Shown here piece after piece: positions 6,328 to 11,702 of a DNA stretch of 11,702 bases. Both the position numbers and the translations under genes were made by a program. Where the stretch lies: assembly GCA_016873525.1 (NCBI GenBank), contig VGXD01000040.1:1-11702 (forward strand). The letters run 5' to 3'. Below the pieces are notes generated by a model. The model had not been told where the DNA came from, searched no databases, and saw only the letters and a program-made list of their open reading frames with translations. Positions within the stretch are counted from its first letter, which is position 1, and each line of letters begins with the position of its first letter. This DNA is from Nitrospira sp. Its GTDB lineage: Bacteria; Nitrospirota; Nitrospiria; Nitrospirales; Nitrospiraceae.

Positions 6328-6867
6328 TCACCGTTTCCGCCCCGTCCGCTTGATCCCGACCCGTCTGCCGGCCAGTTTACGGCTGGTCACCTTGTGTCCG
6401 GTGCCCCGCAGCTTCTTGATGAGCGTCGCCATCTCGATGGCGGTTCGGGCGGCGTCGGCGCCTCGGTTGCGCTCAGGGGACCCGGCCCGCTCCATCGCCT
6501 GTTCGACCGTATCGGTGGTCAGCACGCCGAAGACCACGGGGAGATCGGACTCCCAGGCCGCCTGCGCGATGCCCCGGCTGGCCTCCGCACTGATGTATTC
6601 GAAATGCGGCGTCTCGCCACGGATGACCGCGCCCAGACAGATCACCGCATCGTACCGTCGGGAACGGGCCAGGCGTCTCGCAACGAGGGCAATCTCGAAG
6701 GCGCCGGGCACCCTCACGACATCGACGGCCTCGCGGCCCGCTCCGGCCTTGTCCAAAACCTCGAGCGCGCCGGCAAGCAGCCGCCCGGTCACGAACTCGT
6801 TAAACTTGCTGGCCACGATGCCGAAGCGAAGCCCCGCCGCATCGAGGGTGCCTTCAATCATTGCCAT
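6328..6867 (-). CDS. ribH: 6,7-dimethyl-8-ribityllumazine synthase
   Basis: RibH condenses 3,4-dihydroxy-2-butanone 4-phosphate with the pyrimidine made downstream of GTP cyclohydrolase II, giving the direct precursor of riboflavin. It usually forms pentamers or 60-mer shells. Visible motifs are SKFNEFVTGRLLAGA (20-34), RVPGAFEIAL (52-61), LGAVIRGETPHFEY (78-91) with the catalytic-type His88, and VVFGVLTTDTVEQA (111-124). The start is taken at ATG 6867 (MAMIEG), with an AGGA about 11 nt upstream; ATG 6861 is possible. The product is 179 residues, about 20 longer than most, because of an arginine/lysine-rich tail from about residue 154. RibBA, upstream, supplies one of its substrates. Confidence 0.96.
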   Translation of the reverse strand: MAMIEGTLDAAGLRFGIVASKFNEFVTGRLLAGALEVLDKAGAGREAVDVVRVPGAFEIALVARRLARSRRYDAVICLGAVIRGETPHFEYISAEASRGIAQAAWESDLPVVFGVLTTDTVEQAMERAGSPERNRGADAARTAIEMATLIKKLRGTGHKVTSRKLAGRRVGIKRTGRKR

Positions 6868-6971
6868 ACGCGATCGATTCCTGTGACTCCAAGAAAACGG
6901 GTCCCTCTCAGGCTGAACGCGCAACAACAGCTGCGCGCCACACGCTGACGGTTGAAGCCGAGATGTGAAAG

Positions 6972-7033
6972 GGGCGAGCCCGCCCGCACCTTAGCAGGTT
7001 CCCCCGAAGGGTGGCAAGAGCCCCGTGAGGGGC
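6972..7033. other. Two small GC-rich hairpins between ribBA and ribH
   Basis: The 181-bp ribBA-ribH spacer contains GCCCC-N4-GGGGC (7020-7033), 15 nt beyond the ribBA stop, and GGGCG-N4-CGCCC (6972-6985). In the minus-strand transcript the second is followed by a short pyrimidine stretch (CTTTC) that is a poor U-run. They may attenuate or process the transcript, but neither is a convincing intrinsic terminator. I looked for an FMN riboswitch in this spacer and did not recognise its conserved segments. Confidence 0.4.
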
Positions 7034-7048
7034 CACAGCAGCAGGCGA

Positions 7049-8275
7049 TCAGACCTTGTTGAGGATGTGTCCCAGCTTGTTCTTTTTCGTGCGCAGGTAC
7101 CGCTCGTTTGCGGCGCGCGGCGCGATTTCGATGGGCACGCGCTCCACGACCTGGAGGCCGTAGCCCTCGATGCCGACGATCTTGCGCGGGTTGTTGGTGA
7201 TCAGGCGGATGTTGCGGAGGCCGAGGTTCACGAGAATCTGGGCGCCGATGCCGTAGTCGCGCAGGTCCGGCTTGAACCCCAGTTGCAGATTCGCTTCGAC
7301 CGTGTCGCTGCCTTCGTCCTGAAGGCGGTAGGCTTTGATCTTGTTCAGCAGGCCGATGCCGCGCCCTTCCTGATTCAAATAAAGCAGGACGCCCCGGCCT
7401 TCCTTCTGGATGACTTCCATGGCGCGGTGGAGCTGGTCCCGGCAGTCGCAGCGCAGGGACCCGAAGACATCGGCGGTCAGGCAGCCGGAATGGACCCGGA
7501 CCATCGTCGGCAGGTCCTCATCGACCCGCCCCTTGACCAGGGCAATGTGAGACCCGCCATCCACCTCGTTTTCGAAGACGACCGCTTCGAACTCACCGAA
7601 CACCGTCGGGAGCTTGGCGCTGGCGATTCGCTTGATGAACGTCTCCCGCTGCATGCGGTGTTGGATCAGAGCCTTGATCGTGATCAGCTTCAGCCGGTGC
7701 TTCTTGGCGAACTCCGTCAGCTCCGGCACCCGCGCCATCGTCCCGTCCTCGTTCATGATCTCGCAGATGACCCCCGCCGGATAGAGCCCCGCCAGCTTGG
7801 ACAGATCCACCGAGCCCTCGGTCTGGCCGGCGCGCTTGAGCACCCCGCCCTTCTGCGCCTTGAGCGGGAAAATATGTCCCGGCCTGGCCAGATCGGCCGG
7901 TTTGCTCTTCGGATCGATGGCGATATGGATGGTCGTCGCCCGATCGGCGGCCGAAATGCCGGTGGTAATCCCATTCCGCGCATCGATGGACACGGTAAAG
8001 GCCGTTCCGAACGACGCCGTATTCTCCGGCGCCTGCGGCGGCAACTGTAATTCTTCCACACGTTCGGGAGTCAGAGCCAGGCAGATCAGCCCCCGCGCAT
8101 GCTTGGCCATGAAGTTGATGGCTTCCGGCGTAACTTTCTCTGCCGCGATCACGAGGTCTCCCTCGTTTTCCCGGTCTTCGTCATCCACCAGGATCACGAA
8201 GCGCCCCTTCTTAATGTCCTTGATGGCTTGGTCGATGGAATCGAACGCTGGCGCCATGGTTTTGGCTGGCCTCAT
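7049..8275 (-). CDS. ribBA: Bifunctional RibBA: DHBP synthase / GTP cyclohydrolase II
   Basis: RibBA makes both starting units of riboflavin: 3,4-dihydroxy-2-butanone 4-phosphate from ribulose 5-phosphate (N-terminal RibB) and diaminohydroxypyrimidine from GTP (C-terminal RibA). RibB spans about residues 10-210 and shows DDEDRENEGDLV (31-42, metal Glu36), VSIDARNGITTGISAADR (95-112) and PGHIFPL. RibA spans about 220-408 with the zinc cysteines 265, 276 and 278 in SGCLTADVFGSLRCDC and the catalytic YLNQEGRGIGL (299-309). The length of 408 residues is normal. At residue 151 the family's GHTE metal-binding histidine is glutamine (GQTE). I chose ATG 8275, which follows GGGGT; ATG 8305 and 8257 are also in frame but less well placed. 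The expected 5' untranslated region from the promoter above is about 40 nt. Confidence 0.97.
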   Translation of the reverse strand: MRPAKTMAPAFDSIDQAIKDIKKGRFVILVDDEDRENEGDLVIAAEKVTPEAINFMAKHARGLICLALTPERVEELQLPPQAPENTASFGTAFTVSIDARNGITTGISAADRATTIHIAIDPKSKPADLARPGHIFPLKAQKGGVLKRAGQTEGSVDLSKLAGLYPAGVICEIMNEDGTMARVPELTEFAKKHRLKLITIKALIQHRMQRETFIKRIASAKLPTVFGEFEAVVFENEVDGGSHIALVKGRVDEDLPTMVRVHSGCLTADVFGSLRCDCRDQLHRAMEVIQKEGRGVLLYLNQEGRGIGLLNKIKAYRLQDEGSDTVEANLQLGFKPDLRDYGIGAQILVNLGLRNIRLITNNPRKIVGIEGYGLQVVERVPIEIAPRAANERYLRTKKNKLGHILNKV

Positions 8276-8320
8276 TGTTACCCCGCGAATCTGACGCTGG
8301 ACCATAATCTAAGTGTTTAA

Positions 8321-8350
8321 AATATAAAATTTTTCTTGCTCAGTTGTCAA
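8321..8350 (-). promoter_or_regulatory. Sigma-70-type promoter for the ribBA operon
   Basis: On the minus strand, a perfect -35 TTGACA (8350-8345) is followed after 17 nt by TTATAT, or after 18 nt by TATATT (8326-8321). The surrounding AT-rich patch stands out against the GC-rich window. The -35 box overlaps the stop codon of the upstream transporter gene. Transcription would begin near 8313, reaching ribBA and probably the nusB-pur genes. Confidence 0.8.
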
Positions 8351-9570
8351 TCCAGGCCGCCGTCGCCACCCAGGCGGCCCTGTGCCTGTCGTTGCCGCTG
8401 CAAGACCACCGCCACGCTGACCGCCGCTGCCATTGAGAGGGCCGCAAAGAGGAGGAAGCCGCTTTGATAGGTCCCGGTCGCATCCTTCAGCAGCCCCATC
8501 CAAGAAGGAAGCAGGAACCCGCCGAAGCCGCCTGCCGCCCCGATCAAGCCGGAAGCCAACCCGATTTGTTTGGGAAATCGATCGGACACCACCTGAAAGA
8601 CCACACCGTTGCCGAAACCCATGATCGCAACCGCCAGCGTCATGAGCAGGATCGACCAGATCAAGCCAGGCAGTTGACCGAGACCAAGGGCGAACCCCGC
8701 AATGACCGGAAAGAGCACCAAGAGCACCTTCAAGCCGCCGAGACGATCGGCCAGATAACCGCCCAAGGGCCGAGCCAAGCTCCCCGACAGTCCGCAGAGC
8801 GCCGTCACAGACCCGGCCGTCACCAGATTGAGTCCATATTGGTCATGGTAGAAAATCGGCAGGTAACTGACGAACCCGACGAACCCGCCGAACGTGATCG
8901 CATAGACAAAACACAGCCAGTACATCGAGGGCCGCCGAAAGATCGCCGCCACCGTCTGTCGCCACCGATAGCCGCCTTCCTGGCGCAGCGCTCCCCCGCC
9001 ACGCACCAGCCAGGCAAAGAGCAGCGTGGTGAGAAGAATCGGAACGGCCGCCAGCCCGAAGACGCCGTGCCAGCCGACGGTTTGCGCAAGTCTCGGCGCG
9101 AAAAACACCGCCAGCACGGTCCCGCTGTTGGCGGAGGCCGCCACACCCAAAGCCAAGCCTTGATGGGCCGGAGGATAGGCGCGGCCGGCGATCGGGAGCG
9201 CCACGGCAAAGCTGCCCCCTGCGATGCCCAGCAGGAGGCCGACCCCCAGCATCTGCGGATAGGTGCTCGCTCCGAGCCAGCCCCAGACCACGGCAAGGAG
9301 TTCTCCGCCCAGAATGACCAGACCGATCGGCTTGGGTCCGACGCAATCGCTCAAGATTCCGACCGCCACGCGAAGCAGCGCGCCGCCCAAGAGCGGCACG
9401 GCGACCAACAACCCCTTCTGGGTGGCGCTCAGCCCAAACTCTTCGGCAATCGAGACGCCCAAGGCGCCGATCAAGAGCCAGACCATGAAGCTGACTTCGA
9501 AGTGCAGCCAGGCCCCGACCAAGGAGGGCCAGTGCCCGCTGCGCAACGCACCCAATACCCTTTTCAGCAT
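8347..9570 (-). CDS. narK: NarK-like nitrate/nitrite transporter (major facilitator superfamily)
   Basis: This inner-membrane carrier should move nitrate and/or nitrite. In a nitrite oxidiser it would be suited to nitrite import or nitrate-nitrite exchange, which is inference. The 407-residue protein has about 12 hydrophobic segments. Family marks include FMVWLLIGALGVSIAEEFGL (29-48), GGALLRVAVGILSDCVGPK (62-80), SANSGTVLAVFFAPR in the fifth helix region, and GLIGAAGGFGGFLLP (341-355), resembling the nitrate signature in helix 11. Arg67 and Arg267 match the paired substrate-binding arginines of NarK by motif position. I chose ATG 9570, which has a clear GGAAGGA Shine-Dalgarno; the open frame extends upstream to 9735 but without transporter-like sequence. 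It is divergent from rpoH. The substrate and direction cannot be fixed from sequence. Confidence 0.88.
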   Translation of the reverse strand: MLKRVLGALRSGHWPSLVGAWLHFEVSFMVWLLIGALGVSIAEEFGLSATQKGLLVAVPLLGGALLRVAVGILSDCVGPKPIGLVILGGELLAVVWGWLGASTYPQMLGVGLLLGIAGGSFAVALPIAGRAYPPAHQGLALGVAASANSGTVLAVFFAPRLAQTVGWHGVFGLAAVPILLTTLLFAWLVRGGGALRQEGGYRWRQTVAAIFRRPSMYWLCFVYAITFGGFVGFVSYLPIFYHDQYGLNLVTAGSVTALCGLSGSLARPLGGYLADRLGGLKVLLVLFPVIAGFALGLGQLPGLIWSILLMTLAVAIMGFGNGVVFQVVSDRFPKQIGLASGLIGAAGGFGGFLLPSWMGLLKDATGTYQSGFLLFAALSMAAAVSVAVVLQRQRQAQGRLGGDGGLD

Positions 9571-9685
9571 CTTTCCTTCCGCTTCCTTCTTGCGATCCCG
9601 CGCTCCAGACAGCCGCGCTCCGACAAGGCATCTACTGTAGTCCAGCCCGCCCAAGAGACGCAAGGCGAGGAAATGATCGAGTTCT

Positions 9686-9714
9686 TTGTGCTCCTCATCA
9701 GTTCCGTTTATAAT
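9686..9714 (+). promoter_or_regulatory. Sigma-70-type promoter for rpoH
   Basis: TTGTGC (9686-9691) and a perfect TATAAT (9709-9714) are separated by 17 nt. Transcription would start near 9721, leaving a leader of about 38 nt before the rpoH ATG. Confidence 0.75.
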
Positions 9715-9735
9715 CGCACCGACACCGACAACCAA
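9707..9735 (-). promoter_or_regulatory. Candidate promoter for the NarK-like gene, overlapping the rpoH promoter
   Basis: On the minus strand, TTGGTT (9735-9730) and TATAAA (9712-9707) are 17 nt apart. The -10 box shares bases with the -10 of the rpoH promoter on the other strand, so the two could not be occupied at once. The leader would be about 130 nt. The -35 match is modest, so this is tentative. Confidence 0.4.
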
Positions 9736-9758
9736 GGACTCGACACAGACAGGCCTTC

Positions 9759-10766
9759 ATGACCGACCAGCCGCAGGACACGGAACAGGACGCCGAAGAC
9801 ACCGAGGAGATCGAAGACCTGAGCCTTGATCTGGAGGCGGACGAGATCACGGAGGCTCCCGAGACTCCTCCGCCCCAGCCCCTCGGCACAGCGACAGGCA
9901 AAGACAGCACGACCGCCGTGGCGCCGGTCACCGCCTTGCAGCAATACTTGGCGGAGGTGCGGCGCTATCCCTACCTTTCCAAGGAAGAAGAGGCCCAGCT
10001 CTTCCACGAATACTCCACGCAAGGCAGCCGCGAGGCCGCCGTCAAACTGATCCTGGCCAACCTCCGCGTATCCGTCGCCATTGCATCGGAGTACCACCAC
10101 ACCGGCGCCGACCAGATGGACCTCATCCAGGAAGGCAACGTCGGCCTCATGCAGGCGATCAAGAAATTCGACCCGACGAAAAACGTGCGCTTCTATGCCT
10201 ATGCCGCCTGGTGGGCGCGCGCCTACATTCTTCGCTACCTGCTCAACACCTACCGCCTCGTCAAAGTCGGCACCACGCAGGACCAGCGCAAGCTCTTCTA
10301 CAATCTCCGCAAGGAGAAGGCCAAGCTGGAACGCCAGGGGTTCGCCCCCGACACGAAACTGCTGGCCGACCGGCTGCACGTCCGCGAGCGCGATGTCATC
10401 GAGATGGATCAGCGGCTGGGCAGTTGGGAACTGTCCCTGGATCAACCCCTCAATCAAGAGACCGAGGGGACCTTGCTGGATATTCTGCCGTCCCAGAACA
10501 TGCCGGCCGACGAGCAACTGGCGGCCACCGAATTGCAGACCCTCTTCAGGGCGAAGCTGGCCGAGTTCACCAAGACGCTGGCCGAACGGGACGAAGATAT
10601 CCTCCGCAACCGCATCCTCTCTGAAACCCCCTTGACGCTGGACAACCTCGGCAATAAGTACGGCATCACCAAAGAACGGGCCCGCCAGCTTGAAGCCCGT
10701 ATCATCAAGCGGTTGCGAGACTTCCTCAAAAAAGAAATCAAAGACTTCGACGCCCTGCGATCCTAA
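9759..10766 (+). CDS. rpoH: RNA polymerase heat-shock sigma factor RpoH (sigma-32 type)
   Basis: RpoH directs RNA polymerase to chaperone and protease genes after heat or protein-folding stress. The 335-residue protein has the sigma-70 family layout. Region 2 covers about residues 85-170, with DLIQEGNVGLMQAIKKFDP (121-139) and RFYAYAAWWARAYILRYLL (144-162), then LVKVGTT. Next comes the RpoH box QRKLFYNLRK (176-185), which separates RpoH from housekeeping sigma factors. Region 4.2 is at about 280-322, a helix-turn-helix with TLDNLGNKYGITKERARQLE. It is longer than the roughly 285-residue E. coli protein, mainly through an N-terminal, very acidic, proline-containing extension of about 50 residues without clear family counterpart. 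The Shine-Dalgarno before ATG 9759 is weak. The groES-groEL operon follows on the same strand. Confidence 0.95.
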   Translation: MTDQPQDTEQDAEDTEEIEDLSLDLEADEITEAPETPPPQPLGTATGKDSTTAVAPVTALQQYLAEVRRYPYLSKEEEAQLFHEYSTQGSREAAVKLILANLRVSVAIASEYHHTGADQMDLIQEGNVGLMQAIKKFDPTKNVRFYAYAAWWARAYILRYLLNTYRLVKVGTTQDQRKLFYNLRKEKAKLERQGFAPDTKLLADRLHVRERDVIEMDQRLGSWELSLDQPLNQETEGTLLDILPSQNMPADEQLAATELQTLFRAKLAEFTKTLAERDEDILRNRILSETPLTLDNLGNKYGITKERARQLEARIIKRLRDFLKKEIKDFDALRS

Positions 10767-10830
10767 CCAGCCAAGCTTCCCAAGGCTTTACTTTCAATAG
10801 CTTACGCGATTCAAGCGCGGCCAGCCGGAG

Positions 10831-10847
10831 AGAAAGAAAATCTTTCT
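10831..10847 (+). other. Small hairpin downstream of rpoH
   Basis: AGAAAG (10831-10836) and CTTTCT (10842-10847) can pair around a five-base AAAAT loop. No U-run follows, so it is not a standard terminator. It lies 10 nt upstream of the candidate groES promoter. Confidence 0.4.
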
Positions 10848-10856
10848 GGAACGGCC

Positions 10857-10885
10857 CTTGACTTGACCGATGCAGGCGCTATCTG
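10857..10885 (+). promoter_or_regulatory. Candidate heat-shock promoter for groES-groEL
   Basis: CTTGAC (10857-10862), 14 nt, then CGCTATCT (10877-10884) resembles the sigma-32 pattern CTTGAA-N13/14-CCCCATNT, with two mismatches in the fixed bases of the -10 part. The same bases also read as TTGACT-N16-TATCTG, a passable sigma-70 promoter. The leader to groES would be about 120 nt. Which sigma factor uses it cannot be decided by eye. Confidence 0.5.
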
Positions 10886-10898
10886 TCGAGACATCTGC

Positions 10899-10919
10899 GA
10901 GAGGAACCAGACCCCTCTC
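10899..10919 (+). promoter_or_regulatory. Inverted repeat in the groES leader
   Basis: GAGAGG and CCTCTC are separated by 9 nt, just downstream of the candidate promoter. The 9-nt spacing recalls the HrcA-binding CIRCE site, but the arms do not match its TTAGCACTC sequence, so a different operator or an RNA hairpin is more likely. The remaining leader (10920-11014) has no recognised feature apart from the groES Shine-Dalgarno. Confidence 0.35.
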
Positions 10920-11014
10920 ACCCAGATGACCGTTGTTCTCCATTATTGAAGGATTTGAAGGCCGAACGGGGCCAATCTAGCAGCACGGTTAACTTAACAA
11001 GGAGGGAAGCAGTT

Positions 11015-11323
11015 ATGTCCACGAAGACTGAGGAGAAGAAGTCCGGCGCCACCGCCGCCAAGGGGTTCCAGCCGCTCGGCGATCGGGTGTTCGTCACCTA
11101 CACGGAAGAGATGGAGCGGACCGCCGGCGGCATTTATGTGCCGGAAACCGCCAAGGAAAAGCCCCAGCGCGGGACGGTGCAAGCGATCGGCAAGGACGTC
11201 AAGAACTTGAAGGTCGGCGATCAGGTCCTCTTCGACAAGTACTCCGGCAGCAAGCTGCGCATCGACGATGAGGATTGCCTCATCCTCAAGGAAGAAGACG
11301 TGCTCGGAGTCTTCACCAGCTAA
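11015..11323 (+). CDS. groES: Co-chaperonin GroES (Hsp10)
   Basis: GroES is the seven-subunit lid of the GroEL folding chamber in the cytoplasm. The 102-residue protein contains the family opening FQPLGDRVFV, the mobile-loop and roof region TAGGIYVPETAKEKPQRGTV in outline, then VGDQVLFDKYSGSKLRIDDE and LILKEEDVLGVF at the end. It has a charged extension of about 16 residues before the usual start of the fold (MSTKTEEKKSGATAAK). I chose ATG 11015 because AAGGAGGG lies at ideal spacing; an in-frame ATG at 10946 has no such site. The groEL start follows 50 nt after the stop. Confidence 0.97.
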   Translation: MSTKTEEKKSGATAAKGFQPLGDRVFVTYTEEMERTAGGIYVPETAKEKPQRGTVQAIGKDVKNLKVGDQVLFDKYSGSKLRIDDEDCLILKEEDVLGVFTS

Positions 11324-11373
11324 GCATTCCACTCACCACACATCACGACGACTCACGTAAAGGGAGGACACAG

Positions 11374-11702
11374 ATGGCTAAGCAATTATTGTACAGCGAC
11401 GCGGCGCGGGCTGCGATCCTGCGAGGGGTCAACCAGCTCGCCGACGCGGTCAAGGCGACCCTCGGCCCGAAGGGTCGCAACGCGATCCTGGACAAGAAGT
11501 TCGGCGCGCCGACGATCACCAAGGACGGCGTGACCGTCGCGAAGGAAGTGGAGTTGAAGAACCCCTACGAGAACATGGGCGCCCAGCTCGTGCGCGAAGT
11601 CGCCAGCAAGACCAGCGACACGGCCGGCGACGGCACCACGACCGCCACGGTGCTCGCGCAGGCGATCTACCGGGAAGGCGCCAAGAACATTACGGCCGGC
11701 GG
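11374..11702 (+). CDS. groEL: Chaperonin GroEL (Hsp60), 3' part outside the window
   Basis: GroEL forms the double-ring, ATP-driven folding chamber capped by GroES. About 109 N-terminal residues are present, all equatorial domain. They include the nucleotide-binding TLGPKGRNAIL (29-39), ITKDGVTVAKE (48-58) and DTAGDGTTTATVL (82-94), whose Asp86 corresponds to the ATP-hydrolysis residue Asp87 of E. coli. The ATG at 11374 has an AAAGGGAGG Shine-Dalgarno. The 50-bp groES-groEL spacer carries short CAC-rich repeats but no terminator, so the two are one operon. It may have further paralogues elsewhere, which this window cannot show. Confidence 0.98.
   Translation, partial: MAKQLLYSDAARAAILRGVNQLADAVKATLGPKGRNAILDKKFGAPTITKDGVTVAKEVELKNPYENMGAQLVREVASKTSDTAGDGTTTATVLAQAIYREGAKNITAG

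Noticed and set aside
6868..6960. TPP-riboswitch-like fragment CTGAGAGGGACCC on the minus strand upstream of ribH
   Set aside because: The rest of the thiamine riboswitch consensus is missing, and the gene context is riboflavin, so the match is likely chance.
9571..9735. 55-codon upstream extension of the NarK-like frame
   Set aside because: It lacks hydrophobic or family-like sequence, and the ATG at 9570 has a clear ribosome-binding site.
10899..10919. CIRCE operator upstream of groES
   Set aside because: Only the 9-nt spacing is similar; the arms GAGAGG/CCTCTC do not match the conserved CIRCE arms.

Overview
The window reads as ordinary chromosomal core DNA from a GC-rich bacterium, most likely a Nitrospira-type member of Nitrospirota. 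The grounds are the gene order, a NarK-like nitrate/nitrite transporter, an RpoH sigma factor of a type I associate with Nitrospirota and deltaproteobacteria, and the protein sequences. This is a judgement from memory of these families, not a database result.

From the right end of the cluster towards the left edge, the minus strand carries ribBA - ribH - nusB - purB - purC - purS - purQ - (toxin-antitoxin pair) - purL. A near-consensus sigma-70 promoter (8321-8350) sits over the stop codon of the upstream transporter gene and faces ribBA. RibBA and RibH supply early and late riboflavin steps and NusB is an antitermination factor. PurB and PurC act late in IMP synthesis, and PurS, PurQ and PurL together form the FGAM synthase complex. 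Several of these genes overlap or lie very close, so co-transcription is likely, although gaps of about 180 bp (ribBA/ribH), 94 bp (nusB/purB), 139 bp (purC/purS) and 152 bp (purS/purQ) carry hairpins or short repeats.

The most unusual spot is the purQ-purL junction (1789-2561). A ParE/RelE-type toxin and a small antitoxin have been placed between these normally adjacent genes. The last part of purQ is present twice, in direct orientation, about 650 bp apart. The full-length purQ now ends in a foreign-looking 21-residue tail, while what appears to be the original 3' end of purQ survives as a relic next to the purL start. Recombination between the repeats would remove the module and rebuild a normal purQ-purL pair.

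The right-hand part holds a NarK-like MFS transporter on the minus strand (8347-9570), divergent from rpoH (9759-10766, plus), with overlapping candidate promoters between them. Downstream of rpoH, on the same strand, is the groES-groEL chaperonin operon (groEL cut by the window end), preceded by a heat-shock-like promoter candidate. This puts the heat-shock sigma factor directly beside a likely target operon. There is no gene-free stretch above 300 bases; the longest, 10767-11014, is described under its hairpin, promoter and inverted-repeat entries. I saw no tRNA, rRNA, CRISPR array, transposase or integrase.
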